Positions 1 to 6,832 of a stretch of 11,640 nt of DNA are shown here, one piece after another. Source of the DNA: Bin5 sp034428395. Lineage in GTDB: Bacteria > Chloroflexota > Anaerolineae > Caldilineales > Caldilineaceae. Where the stretch lies: contig DAOUHX010000125.1 of assembly GCA_034428395.1 (NCBI GenBank), forward strand, positions 1-11,640, given 5' to 3'. The notes under the pieces are model-generated. The model was not told the DNA's origin, ran no database searches, and saw nothing but the letters and a program-made list of their open reading frames with translations. The position numbers and the translations under genes are program-made. Position 1 is the first letter of the stretch, and every line of letters begins with the position of its first letter.

Positions 1-1
1 G

Positions 2-118
2 GAGGATGTCTATATGGAAGGTGCTGTCTTCGTACGAGGGGACACGGTTACATCATCCCAGCTGCCGGAATTCGCCCTGCCCGTCTCGGAGATTCTGGAC
101 GCGGACCGATCGTTCTGA
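2..118 (+). CDS. C-terminal fragment of a probable Uma2-family endonuclease-fold protein
   Basis: The frame is open from the left edge and ends in TGA at 116-118, giving the last 38 residues of a protein that begins outside the window. The tail reads as an acidic start, a strand-like YMEGAVFVRGD segment, and then LPEFALPVSEIL. A closing Leu-Pro-x-Phe-x-Leu-Pro-[LV]-x-Glu-[LI] stretch is typical of the C-terminus of Uma2 (DUF820) proteins, a PD-(D/E)XK-fold family common in Chloroflexota and cyanobacteria. The catalytic residues would lie upstream and cannot be checked, so the family call rests on the tail alone. The gene converges on the minus-strand operon that ends at 175, and no terminator hairpin is evident in the 56 bases between them. 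Confidence 0.5.
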   Translation, partial: EDVYMEGAVFVRGDTVTSSQLPEFALPVSEILDADRSF

Positions 119-174
119 CATCATTTGCCAGCGTCTCGGCGATTGTTGTCCTCCTCATCAGCCCGCGGCTCTTC

Positions 175-1869
175 CTACTCTTCAACCTCATCTTCCAACC
201 CGACGAGTTCGGCGCGCAGGGCGGACAGCTCCGTCTCCAAGCTGTCGATGCGGGCGAGCAGTTCAGCGCGACGGCTCACCGCGTCCACGGTTTCCTCGTC
301 GGCATCGAGCGCCTCGGCCTCTGGCGAGTCATCCACCATCCGGCTGTCGGTGCGGATGGCGTGAAAATGGACTGCCCAGAAGGCGGCCGCGGTGAGGGCG
401 CGCACCAGACCGCCCTGCGTTTCGGCCCCGAAAACGTCTGCTTGGGGATCGCCCAACGCCCACAGCAGCACACGGTAAACGACAAGGGCCAGCTCGAACA
501 GGATCAGCAGCGCGCCGACCAAGGCGATGCCGTACAGGTAGAGGCGCCGCGGCCAAGACGCCCGCTCGGCGCGGCCGGTCTCGTTGTCCTGCACGGCCGC
601 GCGCTGTGTCGTGCGCCAGTGGAGCGACCAGACCGGCGCGCCGACCACGATCAGGCTTAAGCCGGAGGAGAGCTGGTAGGCGCGAAAGCCCTTTTCGACC
701 GATTGCCCGCCGATTAAGAGATAGTCCAGCAGAGCCCGCAGCAGATCGACCAACCCGATCCAGAGGAGCAACAGCCCGGTGGCGGCCACGGCGTAGTAGT
801 AGAGCCGGCGCACGAACTCGCTCTCGCGCGTGTCGCCGTATCGCCCCGCCTCGGCGAGGACCTGCATCCAATGCCAGCGCCAAGCCAGCGCGCCGACCGG
901 CAGCAGGCCGAGCGGCGTTGTGAGATCATCGATGTTGACATCGCTGGTATCGACCCCGCCAAGGATTACGAGGACAGCGAGTCTTATGAGCATAGCCACC
1001 GGGACCAGCGTGACGGCCGCGGACAGAACCGTGGCGGCATAGAGATAGAGTCGGCGCAGCGCCATGCGTCCTTCCGGCGGTTGCATCGTCAGGAGCCTGT
1101 CCCAGTAGATGTTGTTCAGCCGCCAGATCAGGCCGCCCACCAGAAATGCGGCCAATGAACCAGCCAGGCCGCGCTCCCACCAAGCGACGCCCACCGTAGC
1201 TATTTTGGATTCACCGAAGGGTTCGAGGACAAGGCGCCAGACGAGATTGAGTGCGTCGGCCGCGCCGGTGATCAGCAGGCTAAGGCCCAGAAGGCCGGCG
1301 AGCAGCTGAAAGAGCCGCCGCCAGTTGCCCGACCACCCGGCTTCAAGCCCCAGGTCGCCGTCGGCCTGCAGCAGCCGCGCGAAGGCGAAAAAGATCGCCA
1401 GATGAACCCCAGCGTGGAAGAACTGTGCCTGCCAGTTGCCAGTCTGTTCGACCCTATCCGGCAAGGGATAGCCGAGCAGTATTTCCAGGCTACCCTCGAT
1501 GAGCAGGTAGAGGGCGCGCACGCTGACGATGCCGGTGAAAGCCAGCACCGCGTACAGAAACAGCTTGCGCAAGGCCGCGGCAGACTCGCCCGGCTGCGCG
1601 GCCAGTTTGCCGATTAACCGCCAGTGGAGCAGAAAGATCGGTGCGCTGACAATCAGGAATCCGCCCTGACGCGCGATTGCGTTGCGCGCAAATCCGGACG
1701 GGTTGACGTCCAGCAGCGTATCGGGCGTCAGCCAGAGTCCCACGAGAACCTCGATCAGTCCATACGTTGCCGACAGCCCCGCGACCAGGCTGATGAACGC
1801 GATCAGATAGAGGTAAAGGCGTCGGATCGTCGCCAGCCGGTCCGGGTTTGCGCTTGCCTGCTCGGTCAT
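175..1869 (-). CDS. Polytopic membrane protein with six tandem DUF5671-like repeats and a C-terminal coiled coil
   Basis: This 564-residue protein is mostly hydrophobic. A unit of about 85 residues is repeated six times: an Arg-[Arg/Lys]-Leu-[Tyr/Phe] entry motif at residues 16, 101, 184, 272, 354 and 441, a long hydrophobic segment, a polar loop, then a second hydrophobic segment ending in a Trp/His-rich motif such as LLHWR (81-84), WRWHW (330-334) or LHWRT (416-420). This predicts about twelve membrane helices. The entry motif and the HWR ending match what I recall of DUF5671, a family of unknown function; I cannot run the profile. The tail from about 531 to 564 is a Leu/Glu/Arg heptad coiled coil, probably cytoplasmic. 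The ATG at 1869 has a GAGGG stretch about 9 bases upstream. It is the last gene of a four-gene minus-strand run, 26 bases after the NTF2-like gene. No catalytic motif is visible; a scaffold or sensor role is only a guess. Confidence 0.8.
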   Translation of the reverse strand: MTEQASANPDRLATIRRLYLYLIAFISLVAGLSATYGLIEVLVGLWLTPDTLLDVNPSGFARNAIARQGGFLIVSAPIFLLHWRLIGKLAAQPGESAAALRKLFLYAVLAFTGIVSVRALYLLIEGSLEILLGYPLPDRVEQTGNWQAQFFHAGVHLAIFFAFARLLQADGDLGLEAGWSGNWRRLFQLLAGLLGLSLLITGAADALNLVWRLVLEPFGESKIATVGVAWWERGLAGSLAAFLVGGLIWRLNNIYWDRLLTMQPPEGRMALRRLYLYAATVLSAAVTLVPVAMLIRLAVLVILGGVDTSDVNIDDLTTPLGLLPVGALAWRWHWMQVLAEAGRYGDTRESEFVRRLYYYAVAATGLLLLWIGLVDLLRALLDYLLIGGQSVEKGFRAYQLSSGLSLIVVGAPVWSLHWRTTQRAAVQDNETGRAERASWPRRLYLYGIALVGALLILFELALVVYRVLLWALGDPQADVFGAETQGGLVRALTAAAFWAVHFHAIRTDSRMVDDSPEAEALDADEETVDAVSRRAELLARIDSLETELSALRAELVGLEDEVEE

Positions 1870-1895
1870 TGTTTATGCCCTCACGAAGCGGTGGC

Positions 1896-2366
1896 TCAAT
1901 CCAAAAAGTCCTCGGTGTCGATTTTCCACTCCCCGTCCTCTCGCACCAGCGGGATGGTGCGCCGGTAAGTCGACGTGCCGCTGTCGAACAGGCCGCCCTG
2001 ATAGAAGTTGTCGATGGCGATGCGAACGTACGCCCTGTCGTTCTCTTCGTCGATGTCTACGTCGAGGATGCGCAGCCGCCGCGCCGGTCGGTTGTGGTCG
2101 TAGTAGTTGAAACGCTCGCGGAAAGGCCGTTCGTCGTCCTCGTCCAGCACATCTTTGGAGTAGTGGTTGATGGCAACGTCCGGTTCATTGCGTACAGAGG
2201 CCAGGAAGGCATCGTGGACGACCGCCTCCGGTGTATTCTCGTTCATATAGTCGGCGCTCTGCCAGCCGCGGCCGCCCGAGACAGCGACCGTAACGATGGC
2301 GGCAGCGATCAACACGACCACGCCGAGAATGATGGCCCAGGTAAAGCGATCGATTTTCAAGCCCAT
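1896..2366 (-). CDS. Membrane-anchored NTF2-like (SnoaL/DUF4878-type) protein
   Basis: A 156-residue protein. Residues 1-8 are a short charged N-terminus, 9-29 a single hydrophobic helix (AIILGVVVLIAAAIVTVAV core), and the rest is soluble and acidic. From about 45 the pattern of a helix (TPEAVVHDAFLASV), a His-Tyr-containing second helix, and then long strands ending in GEWKIDTEDFL is the usual cone-shaped NTF2-like arrangement, in which the closing G-x-W-[KR]-I strand is characteristic. Such domains serve as binding or assembly modules as often as enzymes, and no catalytic set is recognised. The start is supported by AAGGAAG about 6 bases upstream of the ATG. The orientation is probably one N-terminal anchor with an extracytoplasmic domain. 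It sits between the DUF3108-like lipoprotein and the repeat membrane protein, so a shared envelope role is likely but unproven. Confidence 0.72.
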   Translation of the reverse strand: MGLKIDRFTWAIILGVVVLIAAAIVTVAVSGGRGWQSADYMNENTPEAVVHDAFLASVRNEPDVAINHYSKDVLDEDDERPFRERFNYYDHNRPARRLRILDVDIDEENDRAYVRIAIDNFYQGGLFDSGTSTYRRTIPLVREDGEWKIDTEDFLD

Positions 2367-2449
2367 GGTTCCGCTTCCTTAGTCAATGCAGGATGCCGGC
2401 GCCCGCTGTTGTCCCCTGCGGGCGGCGTGCGCCCTGGACTTGGCGCTGA

Positions 2450-3265
2450 CTATCGGGAGCCGGCGCTGAAGGCGGTCAGTTCAAAAGTAGCCTGCGACCG
2501 TCCGTCGATGAACTTGACGACGGTGAACGGCGCGGTACGCGCGACCCACGCCCGAGTTGTGCGCTCGTTGGTCTTCAATTCTACGACCCAGGTATCAAAG
2601 GCGCCGGCAGGCACTGTGACCGATTCGGCGCGCCGTACCTGCAATGCCACCCGTTCCATCCTGCCGACGACCGGCAGAAAACCGTTGATGCGGGTGGCGT
2701 ACCCCTCTGCCAGAGGCAGCGCGCGTAGGATCAGGAGCAAAGAGCGTTCGTCGCGAATGTCCGAGGGCACCTGCACCCGTTCATAGACGGTTGCGCCCTG
2801 GCGATTGGTCAGGGCGAGCTCGACCTGACCGCCCGAGATCTGCGCCTCCACCACCTGCGATCCGCTTCCTCCAGTGCGCTCGAGATGGCTGTAGAGGGGA
2901 CGATAGCCGACCGGCTGCATTTCAATCGTTGCCCGCTCGCTCACGCCGGCGTCGATGATTTCCCTGTAGAGAGTCCAGCCGTCTTCTTGCGCCCATTCCA
3001 GGCCGCGCCTCACTTGGAAGGTAGCAGTGCCGACGATGCGTCCCTCGCGGTTCGTCACACGGTAGCTGCTGGTCTCGCCGTCGGTCCAGACCGGTTCGCC
3101 GAATACGAGCGGCTGTGGCTGGGCGGAACAGGCGGCGAGGGAGATGAGAAGGACGAAGAGCGAAGAGAGAGTGACCCCCCTGGCGACTGCACAAAGGCTT
3201 GTGAAATGTGCTGACGCTTCGCCATGTGTGCGCTTCGGGGCAGGCGGGAACGACACACTACTCAC
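2450..3265 (-). CDS. DUF3108-like putative lipoprotein
   Basis: A 271-residue protein with a long basic N-region, a hydrophobic stretch at 31-45 and a lipobox Leu43-Ala-Ala-Cys46, so it is predicted to be exported and lipidated at Cys46. The mature part is rich in beta strands: EGRIVGTATFQV (75-85), repeated Arg/Val strands, ESVTVPAGAFDTWVVEL (214-230) and RAWVARTAPFTVVKF (238-252). A Val-x-Val-Pro-Ala-Gly-x-Phe-[Asp]-[Ta/Tyr] strand followed by a Trp-x-Ala...Val-Val-Lys strand is what DUF3108-type proteins show near their C-terminus; their function is unknown. The start is a GTG at 3265 that overlaps the TGA of the upstream amidohydrolase (GTGA), with AAGGA inside that gene as ribosome binding site, which implies translational coupling. 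A second GTG three codons in is possible. 83 bases separate it from the next gene. Confidence 0.75.
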   Translation of the reverse strand: MSSVSFPPAPKRTHGEASAHFTSLCAVARGVTLSSLFVLLISLAACSAQPQPLVFGEPVWTDGETSSYRVTNREGRIVGTATFQVRRGLEWAQEDGWTLYREIIDAGVSERATIEMQPVGYRPLYSHLERTGGSGSQVVEAQISGGQVELALTNRQGATVYERVQVPSDIRDERSLLLILRALPLAEGYATRINGFLPVVGRMERVALQVRRAESVTVPAGAFDTWVVELKTNERTTRAWVARTAPFTVVKFIDGRSQATFELTAFSAGSR

Positions 3266-4491
3266 TTCTCATCCTTCGCGCCCCGTTCCCGCATCCATTT
3301 GACCGCGGCCGCGGCCAGCGCGGCCGCGCCGACAGGCAGGGCGTCTTCGTCGATGCGAAAGGTGGAGGTGTGGACGTAGTAGCGCTGGGGCCAGTCCGGG
3401 TTGTGCGTTCCCAGCCGCAGGAAGCTGCCCGGCGCGGCCTGCGCCATGTAGGCGAAATCCTCAGCAGCCATGAGCATTGAGGCCTCCGGCACGTTTTCTT
3501 CACCCAGGAACTCGGCCGCCGCTGCCATTGCAATCCGTGTCGCCTCCGGGTCCAGCACTGTCGGCGGATAGCCCTCCTTGATTGTCAGTTCGAAGCTGCC
3601 GCCCAGGGATTCGACAACGCCGCAGGCGCGACGGAGCTCTTCCTGCAGCAGCCGGCGTGCGTCCGGCGTAAAGCTGCGGATTGTACCGTTGAGGTAGACG
3701 CTGTCCGGGATGACGTTGTTTACCGTGCCGCCGTGGATCTGTCCGATGGTGATGACGCCGGGTTCAAGGGGGTCGAGCCGGCGGCTGACGATATGGTGGA
3801 TCGCGTGCACAACGTGGGCGGCCAGAACGATCGGGTCGTTTGCCGCTTGCGGCCGCGCCGCGTGTCCCCCGGCCCCCTGCACGGCGATTTCGAACTCATC
3901 GGCGGAAGCCATTAAGGGCCCGGATCGGGTGGCGATGATCCCAAGGTCCTGCGTCGGGTCCACATGGATTCCGAATACCGCATCGATGCCCGCCAGGGCG
4001 CCCTCCTCGACCATGCGCATACCGCCCGACTTGCCTTCGTCGTCCGAAGCCTCTTCACTGGGTTGGAAGAGCAGGCGTACGGCGCCGGGCAAGCGGCCCT
4101 CGTCGGCGACCTGCTTGAGCAGCGCGGCCGCGCCCATCAGCATTGCGGTGTGCGCGTCGTGGCCGCACGCGTGCATAAGGCCCGGTCGCGTGCTATCAAA
4201 GTCGCTGCCGTTCTTCTCCTGGATTGGCAGGGCGTCCATGTCGGCGCGCAAGCCCACCAGCGGCCCATGGCCCCCGTGGATATGGCCGACAACGCCGGTC
4301 TTGGCGACTTCCGTCTTCGTCTCGATGCCGAGGTCCAGCAACTCCTTGTTGACGAAGCCGGCTGTGCGGTGTTCGTCGAAGGTCAACTCGGGATACTGGT
4401 GAATCGTCCGCCGCCAGGTGCGGATGCGGTGCTGGAGCGACTGCGCACGCGCGTAAAGTTCTGCGCCTGTTACGGATCTGTCTTCGGGCAT
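3262..4491 (-). CDS. M20-family (M20D-type) metal-dependent amidohydrolase
   Basis: With the start chosen here the protein has 409 residues, the usual size of hippurate hydrolase/N-acyl-amino-acid amidohydrolase enzymes, which split an amide bond of N-acylated or conjugated amino acids with two bound metal ions. Visible motifs in order: RADMDALPIQE (82-92), MHACGHDAHTAML (106-118) carrying ligands Cys109 and His111, FQPSEEAS with Glu146/Glu147, GIHVDP with His176, the dimerisation-domain segment GGHAARP (208-214), NNVIPDSV (258-265), AEDFAYM (343-349), and His374 near the end as the last ligand. All expected ligands are present, so the enzyme should be active. The ATG at 4491 has AGGAG at a 7-base spacing; the frame stays open to a TTG at 4536, but that codon overlaps a TATAAT box, so it is unlikely to be transcribed. 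It is the first gene of a four-gene run. The exact substrate cannot be told from sequence. Confidence 0.93.
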   Translation of the reverse strand: MPEDRSVTGAELYARAQSLQHRIRTWRRTIHQYPELTFDEHRTAGFVNKELLDLGIETKTEVAKTGVVGHIHGGHGPLVGLRADMDALPIQEKNGSDFDSTRPGLMHACGHDAHTAMLMGAAALLKQVADEGRLPGAVRLLFQPSEEASDDEGKSGGMRMVEEGALAGIDAVFGIHVDPTQDLGIIATRSGPLMASADEFEIAVQGAGGHAARPQAANDPIVLAAHVVHAIHHIVSRRLDPLEPGVITIGQIHGGTVNNVIPDSVYLNGTIRSFTPDARRLLQEELRRACGVVESLGGSFELTIKEGYPPTVLDPEATRIAMAAAAEFLGEENVPEASMLMAAEDFAYMAQAAPGSFLRLGTHNPDWPQRYYVHTSTFRIDEDALPVGAAALAAAAVKWMRERGAKDEK

Positions 4492-4535
4492 CTGATTTCT
4501 CCTGTTCGGGCGGACGATGGCGGCTTTTGATGCCA

Positions 4536-4541
4536 ATTATA
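4536..4541 (-). promoter_or_regulatory. Candidate -10 box (TATAAT) of the amidohydrolase operon
   Basis: The minus strand reads GTAGTATAATTGG here. A perfect TATAAT lies about 45 bases before the ATG at 4491, predicting a start of transcription near 4529 and a leader of about 38 bases that contains the AGGAG. No good -35 hexamer is found at 16-18 bases upstream, so the promoter may depend on an activator or may be weak. Confidence 0.5.
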
Positions 4542-4789
4542 CTACACCGGGCAGCGGATGGCGGCGAGCCGGCATGTGAAGGGTGCAGCCCACATTTGGG
4601 GTGGGAATCGTCTGGCGGGGAATTCATGCCAGCGGTGGCTGGAATTGCCGAAATCCGGAACTCGAAACGTCGAAACTCGGACGGCGGAACTGGCCACGCA
4701 CACACACGGTGGCGGCGGGCCGGGCCGCTGGTTGCGCAGGGCTGCATCAGACCCAACAACTGACGGTAGGAGAGGTGTCAGGGGGGCGT

Positions 4790-4830
4790 TGCGGGGGGAG
4801 TCCCCCCGCACAAGGGAGGGCCGAAGGCCC
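4790..4830. repeat. Two adjacent GC-rich hairpins
   Basis: TGCGGGGGG (4790-4798) pairs perfectly with CCCCCCGCA (4802-4810) around a 3-base loop. Seven bases later GGGCC (4818-4822) pairs with GGCCC (4826-4830) around GAA. There is no U-run on either side, so this is not a standard intrinsic terminator. It looks like a structured intergenic repeat inside the candidate mobile element. Confidence 0.6.
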
Positions 4831-4845
4831 GACCGTCCAAACTGC

Positions 4846-4873
4846 AGTGGATAGTGGATAGTGGTTAGTGGTC
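4846..4873 (+). repeat. Heptanucleotide array, 4 units (AGTGGAT/AGTGGTY)
   Basis: Four contiguous 7-base units read AGTGGAT, AGTGGAT, AGTGGTT, AGTGGTC. The array belongs to the same family as those at 6238-6281 and 11201-11256, on the same strand, and lies inside the candidate mobile element. Confidence 0.75.
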
Positions 4874-5124
4874 AGGAACTGCAGGGGCCGGGTATGGCTC
4901 CGTTTCTGCCCGTGAAATGGGAATTTGCACCCCCAATTTTGGACTGCACCCGTATGTGAACGGCAGCATTCTGCGGACGAATTCCGGCTGCTGGTGAGCG
5001 GACGCTGGCTAGTGGCGCTGCGGACGTGATGGGACGAAAGATAGATGCTCAACTCCTGGATTTTTGCGCTTTTTGCCCAATGCATGAAAATAGCCCTTAC
5101 CTTCTCTTGGGTTCTTTAATTCAC

Positions 5125-5140
5125 CGGTGGCAAGCCACCG
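5125..5140. repeat. Short hairpin upstream of the oxidoreductase
   Basis: CGGTGGC (5125-5131) pairs with GCCACCG (5134-5140), leaving a 2-base loop, or a 6-bp stem with a 4-base CAAG-type loop. It sits 85 bases before the ATG at 5226. No T-run follows. It could be a leader structure or an operator; its role is unknown. Confidence 0.35.
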
Positions 5141-5225
5141 TGCGCTTGGGAATCAGAGATAGGCTGCCAGGAAAAGCAGTTGCACTGCAGGGATCTTGTT
5201 CACCAGAAGCCACCAGGGACAACCA

Positions 5226-6233
5226 ATGACAACCATTACCAGCCGTGAAGTCCACCTGCGGAGCCGTCCGCACGGGTTGCCCACCGCGGACAACTTCGCG
5301 CTCGTCGAAACTGAACTGCCAGCCCCCGGCGACGGCCAGGTGCTGATTCGCAACAGATTCATCTCCGTGGACCCCTACATGCGCGGGCGGATGCGGGATA
5401 CGCGCAGCTACACGCCGCCTTTTGGCCTCGACGAACCGCTCACCGGCGGCGCGGTCGGCGAGGTGGTCAGCTCGGCCAGCGAAGAGTTCGCCGTAGGCGA
5501 TTTCGTCATGCACATGCTCGGCTGGCGTGAGTACGCGCTGGCCGAAACACGCGGCCTGACCAAGGTCGACCCGTCACTGGGGCCGCTCCAGAGCTTTCTC
5601 GGCGTGTTGGGCATGCCGGGGATGACAGCCTACGTGGGTCTGCTGGACATCGGCGAGCCGCAGCCGGGCGAGACCGTGTTCGTCTCCGGCGCGGCCGGCG
5701 CGGTCGGCGCCCAGGTCTGCCAGATAGCGAAGATCAAGGGCTGCCGCGTGGTGGGCACCGCCGGGTCAGCAGCAAAGACGCGCTGGCTGGAAGAGGTCGC
5801 AGGCGTGGACGCGGCCGTCAACTACAAAGAGACGAACAATCTGCGGCGTGCGCTCAAACAGGCGTGCCCGGACGGGATCGACGTCTACTTCGAGAATGTC
5901 GGCGGCGCGCATCTGGAGGCCGCGCTGCAGTATATGAATAACTGGGGTCGGATCGTGGTATGTGGGATGATCAGCCAGTACAACGCGACTGCGGCGGCGG
6001 CCGGGCCGGCCAATCTGGTCCTGATGATCGGCCGGCGGCTGCGCATGCAGGGCTTCATCGTCTCCGACCATCCCGAGCGCCGCGACGATTTCCTGCACGA
6101 TGTATCCGGCTGGATGACGGAGGGCAGGCTCAAGTGGGAAGAGACGGTTTATGAGGGCATCGAGCGTGCGCCCGAGGCGTTCATCGGCCTGTTTCATGGC
6201 GAGAATTTGGGGAAGATGCTGGTAAGGGTGTGA
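5226..6233 (+). CDS. Zinc-independent MDR-family NADP-dependent oxidoreductase (CurA/YncB/leukotriene B4 dehydrogenase-like)
   Basis: A 335-residue medium-chain dehydrogenase/reductase. Such enzymes use NADPH to reduce the C=C bond of enones, enals or related substrates in the cytoplasm. The N-terminal GroES-like part carries NRFISVDPYMRGRM (43-56), a hallmark of this subgroup; LGMPGMTAYVGL (128-139) leads into the Rossmann domain, whose nucleotide loop is SGAAGAVGAQV (154-164). DVYFENVGG (219-227) and GRIVVCGMISQYN (241-253) follow, both typical. The zinc-binding cysteines of alcohol dehydrogenases are absent, as expected. The ATG at 5226 has AGGGA about 7 bases upstream; an in-frame TTG at 5196 would add ten residues that do not look conserved. 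A heptamer repeat separates it from the MaoC gene, with which it may be co-transcribed. The substrate is unknown. Confidence 0.92.
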   Translation: MTTITSREVHLRSRPHGLPTADNFALVETELPAPGDGQVLIRNRFISVDPYMRGRMRDTRSYTPPFGLDEPLTGGAVGEVVSSASEEFAVGDFVMHMLGWREYALAETRGLTKVDPSLGPLQSFLGVLGMPGMTAYVGLLDIGEPQPGETVFVSGAAGAVGAQVCQIAKIKGCRVVGTAGSAAKTRWLEEVAGVDAAVNYKETNNLRRALKQACPDGIDVYFENVGGAHLEAALQYMNNWGRIVVCGMISQYNATAAAAGPANLVLMIGRRLRMQGFIVSDHPERRDDFLHDVSGWMTEGRLKWEETVYEGIERAPEAFIGLFHGENLGKMLVRV

Positions 6234-6237
6234 CGGA

Positions 6238-6281
6238 AGTGGATAGTGAACAGTGGATAGTGGATAGTAACTGCAGTGGAT
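6238..6281 (+). repeat. Heptanucleotide array (AGTGGAT family) after the oxidoreductase
   Basis: Starting five bases after the TGA, units read AGTGGAT, AGTGAAC, AGTGGAT, AGTGGAT, AGTAACT, then GC and AGTGGAT. It is the same degenerate 7-base motif as at 4846-4873 and resembles that at 11201-11256. It fills most of the gap to the MaoC-like gene. Confidence 0.75.
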
Positions 6282-6312
6282 AGGAATGCCCGGTAGTTTG
6301 GAGGATCTAGAA

Positions 6313-6831
6313 GTGACCACCGAGGACTGCGAAGGGATGGGTATGGGAACGCGCGCGATGCAGCCCCCGATGGGGCTTTACTTTGAGGAGTTTGCGCTCG
6401 GCGACGGCTGCGAAAGTGTAGGGCGAACGGTTACCGAGGTCGACATTGTCAACTTCGCCGCGCTCTCCGGGGACTGGAACCGCATCCACACCGACGCGCA
6501 CTACAGCCAGGCGCAGATGTTCGGCGAGCGCGTGGCGCACGGGTTGCTGGTGCTCAGTATCGCCAGCGGACTGGCGGTGCGCATGGGCTTTATGGAAGGC
6601 ACGGTCCAGGCCTTCATGCAGTTGGAATGGCAGTTTCGGCGGCCCGTTCTGATCGGGGACACCGTGCGCTTGCGCGCGACCGTGCGCGAGAAGAAGGAGA
6701 TGCGGCGCATGGGCGGAGGTGTGGTCACCTTCAAGATGGAGGTGCTCAACCAGAAGGATGAGGTCTGTCAGCGCGGCAGTTGGGACATCCTCTGCAAGAA
6801 CAGGTCGGACGGAGCTGAACCAGTGGAGTAA
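6313..6831 (+). CDS. MaoC-family (hotdog-fold) dehydratase/hydratase-like protein
   Basis: With the GTG start the protein has 172 residues, one hotdog domain. The hydratase-2 signature is clear: FAALSGDWNRIHTDAHYSQA (48-67), with the catalytic pair Asp54 and His59; the usual Pro between Asn and His is Arg57. MFGERVAHGLLVLSIASGL (69-87) is the matching central helix. This family adds water to, or removes it from, (R)-3-hydroxyacyl-CoA-type substrates. The start is uncertain. GTG at 6313 has a perfect GGAGG at 8 bases; ATG at 6343 has GAAGGG at 6 bases; ATG at 6286 has AGGA directly abutting it, which is too close. The core domain is the same in all cases. It follows the oxidoreductase and ends one base before the nuclease GTG, suggesting a shared transcript. 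Confidence 0.88.
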   Translation: MTTEDCEGMGMGTRAMQPPMGLYFEEFALGDGCESVGRTVTEVDIVNFAALSGDWNRIHTDAHYSQAQMFGERVAHGLLVLSIASGLAVRMGFMEGTVQAFMQLEWQFRRPVLIGDTVRLRATVREKKEMRRMGGGVVTFKMEVLNQKDEVCQRGSWDILCKNRSDGAEPVE

Positions 6832-6832
6832 T

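Larger units (their letters stand above)
4574..4960. mobile_element. Possible MITE-like non-autonomous element with inverted ends and a 7-nt target duplication
   Basis: GGGTGCAG at 4581-4588 and CTGCACCC at 4944-4951 are perfect inverted copies. The similarity continues inward for about 28 positions, with roughly 23 matching when one gap is allowed (CCACATTTGGGGTG on the left against the reverse complement of CACCCCCAATTTTGG on the right). Immediately outside, ATGTGAA occurs in direct orientation on both sides (4574-4580 and 4954-4960), as a target-site duplication would; two extra bases (GT) lie between the right inverted end and its copy. The body is about 373 bp and has no plausible transposase. 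It contains hairpins and a heptamer array. An alternative is two independent insertions of a short intergenic repeat in opposite orientation. Confidence 0.42.
4542..5225. other. Gene-free divergent intergenic region rich in repeats
   Basis: No frame here shows a recognisable protein, and the short open frames lack convincing starts or matches. The region separates the minus-strand amidohydrolase operon from the plus-strand oxidoreductase. It holds a possible MITE-like element (4574-4960), two GC-rich hairpins (4790-4830), a heptamer array (4846-4873) and a hairpin before the oxidoreductase (5125-5140). Between about 4656 and 4695 there is a purine-rich stretch with repeated GAAAC/GAACT units. 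I see no convincing plus-strand promoter with both hexamers for the oxidoreductase. Confidence 0.7.

Noticed and set aside
2400..2424. Inverted repeat CGCCCGC/GCGGGCG considered as a terminator between the lipoprotein and NTF2-like genes
   Set aside because: It has a 7-bp stem, an 11-base loop and no T-run on either strand. The next gene has its own ribosome binding site and same orientation, so I see no reason to split the operon here.
1848..2786. A 312-codon plus-strand open frame
   Set aside because: It runs antisense to three genes with clear membrane, NTF2-like or lipobox features and ribosome binding sites. Its own protein is low-complexity Arg/Val/Asp text with no motif; it is a GC-rich shadow frame.
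3710..4402. A 230-codon plus-strand open frame
   Set aside because: It lies entirely antisense to the amidohydrolase, whose metal ligands are all intact, and shows no family pattern or ribosome binding site.
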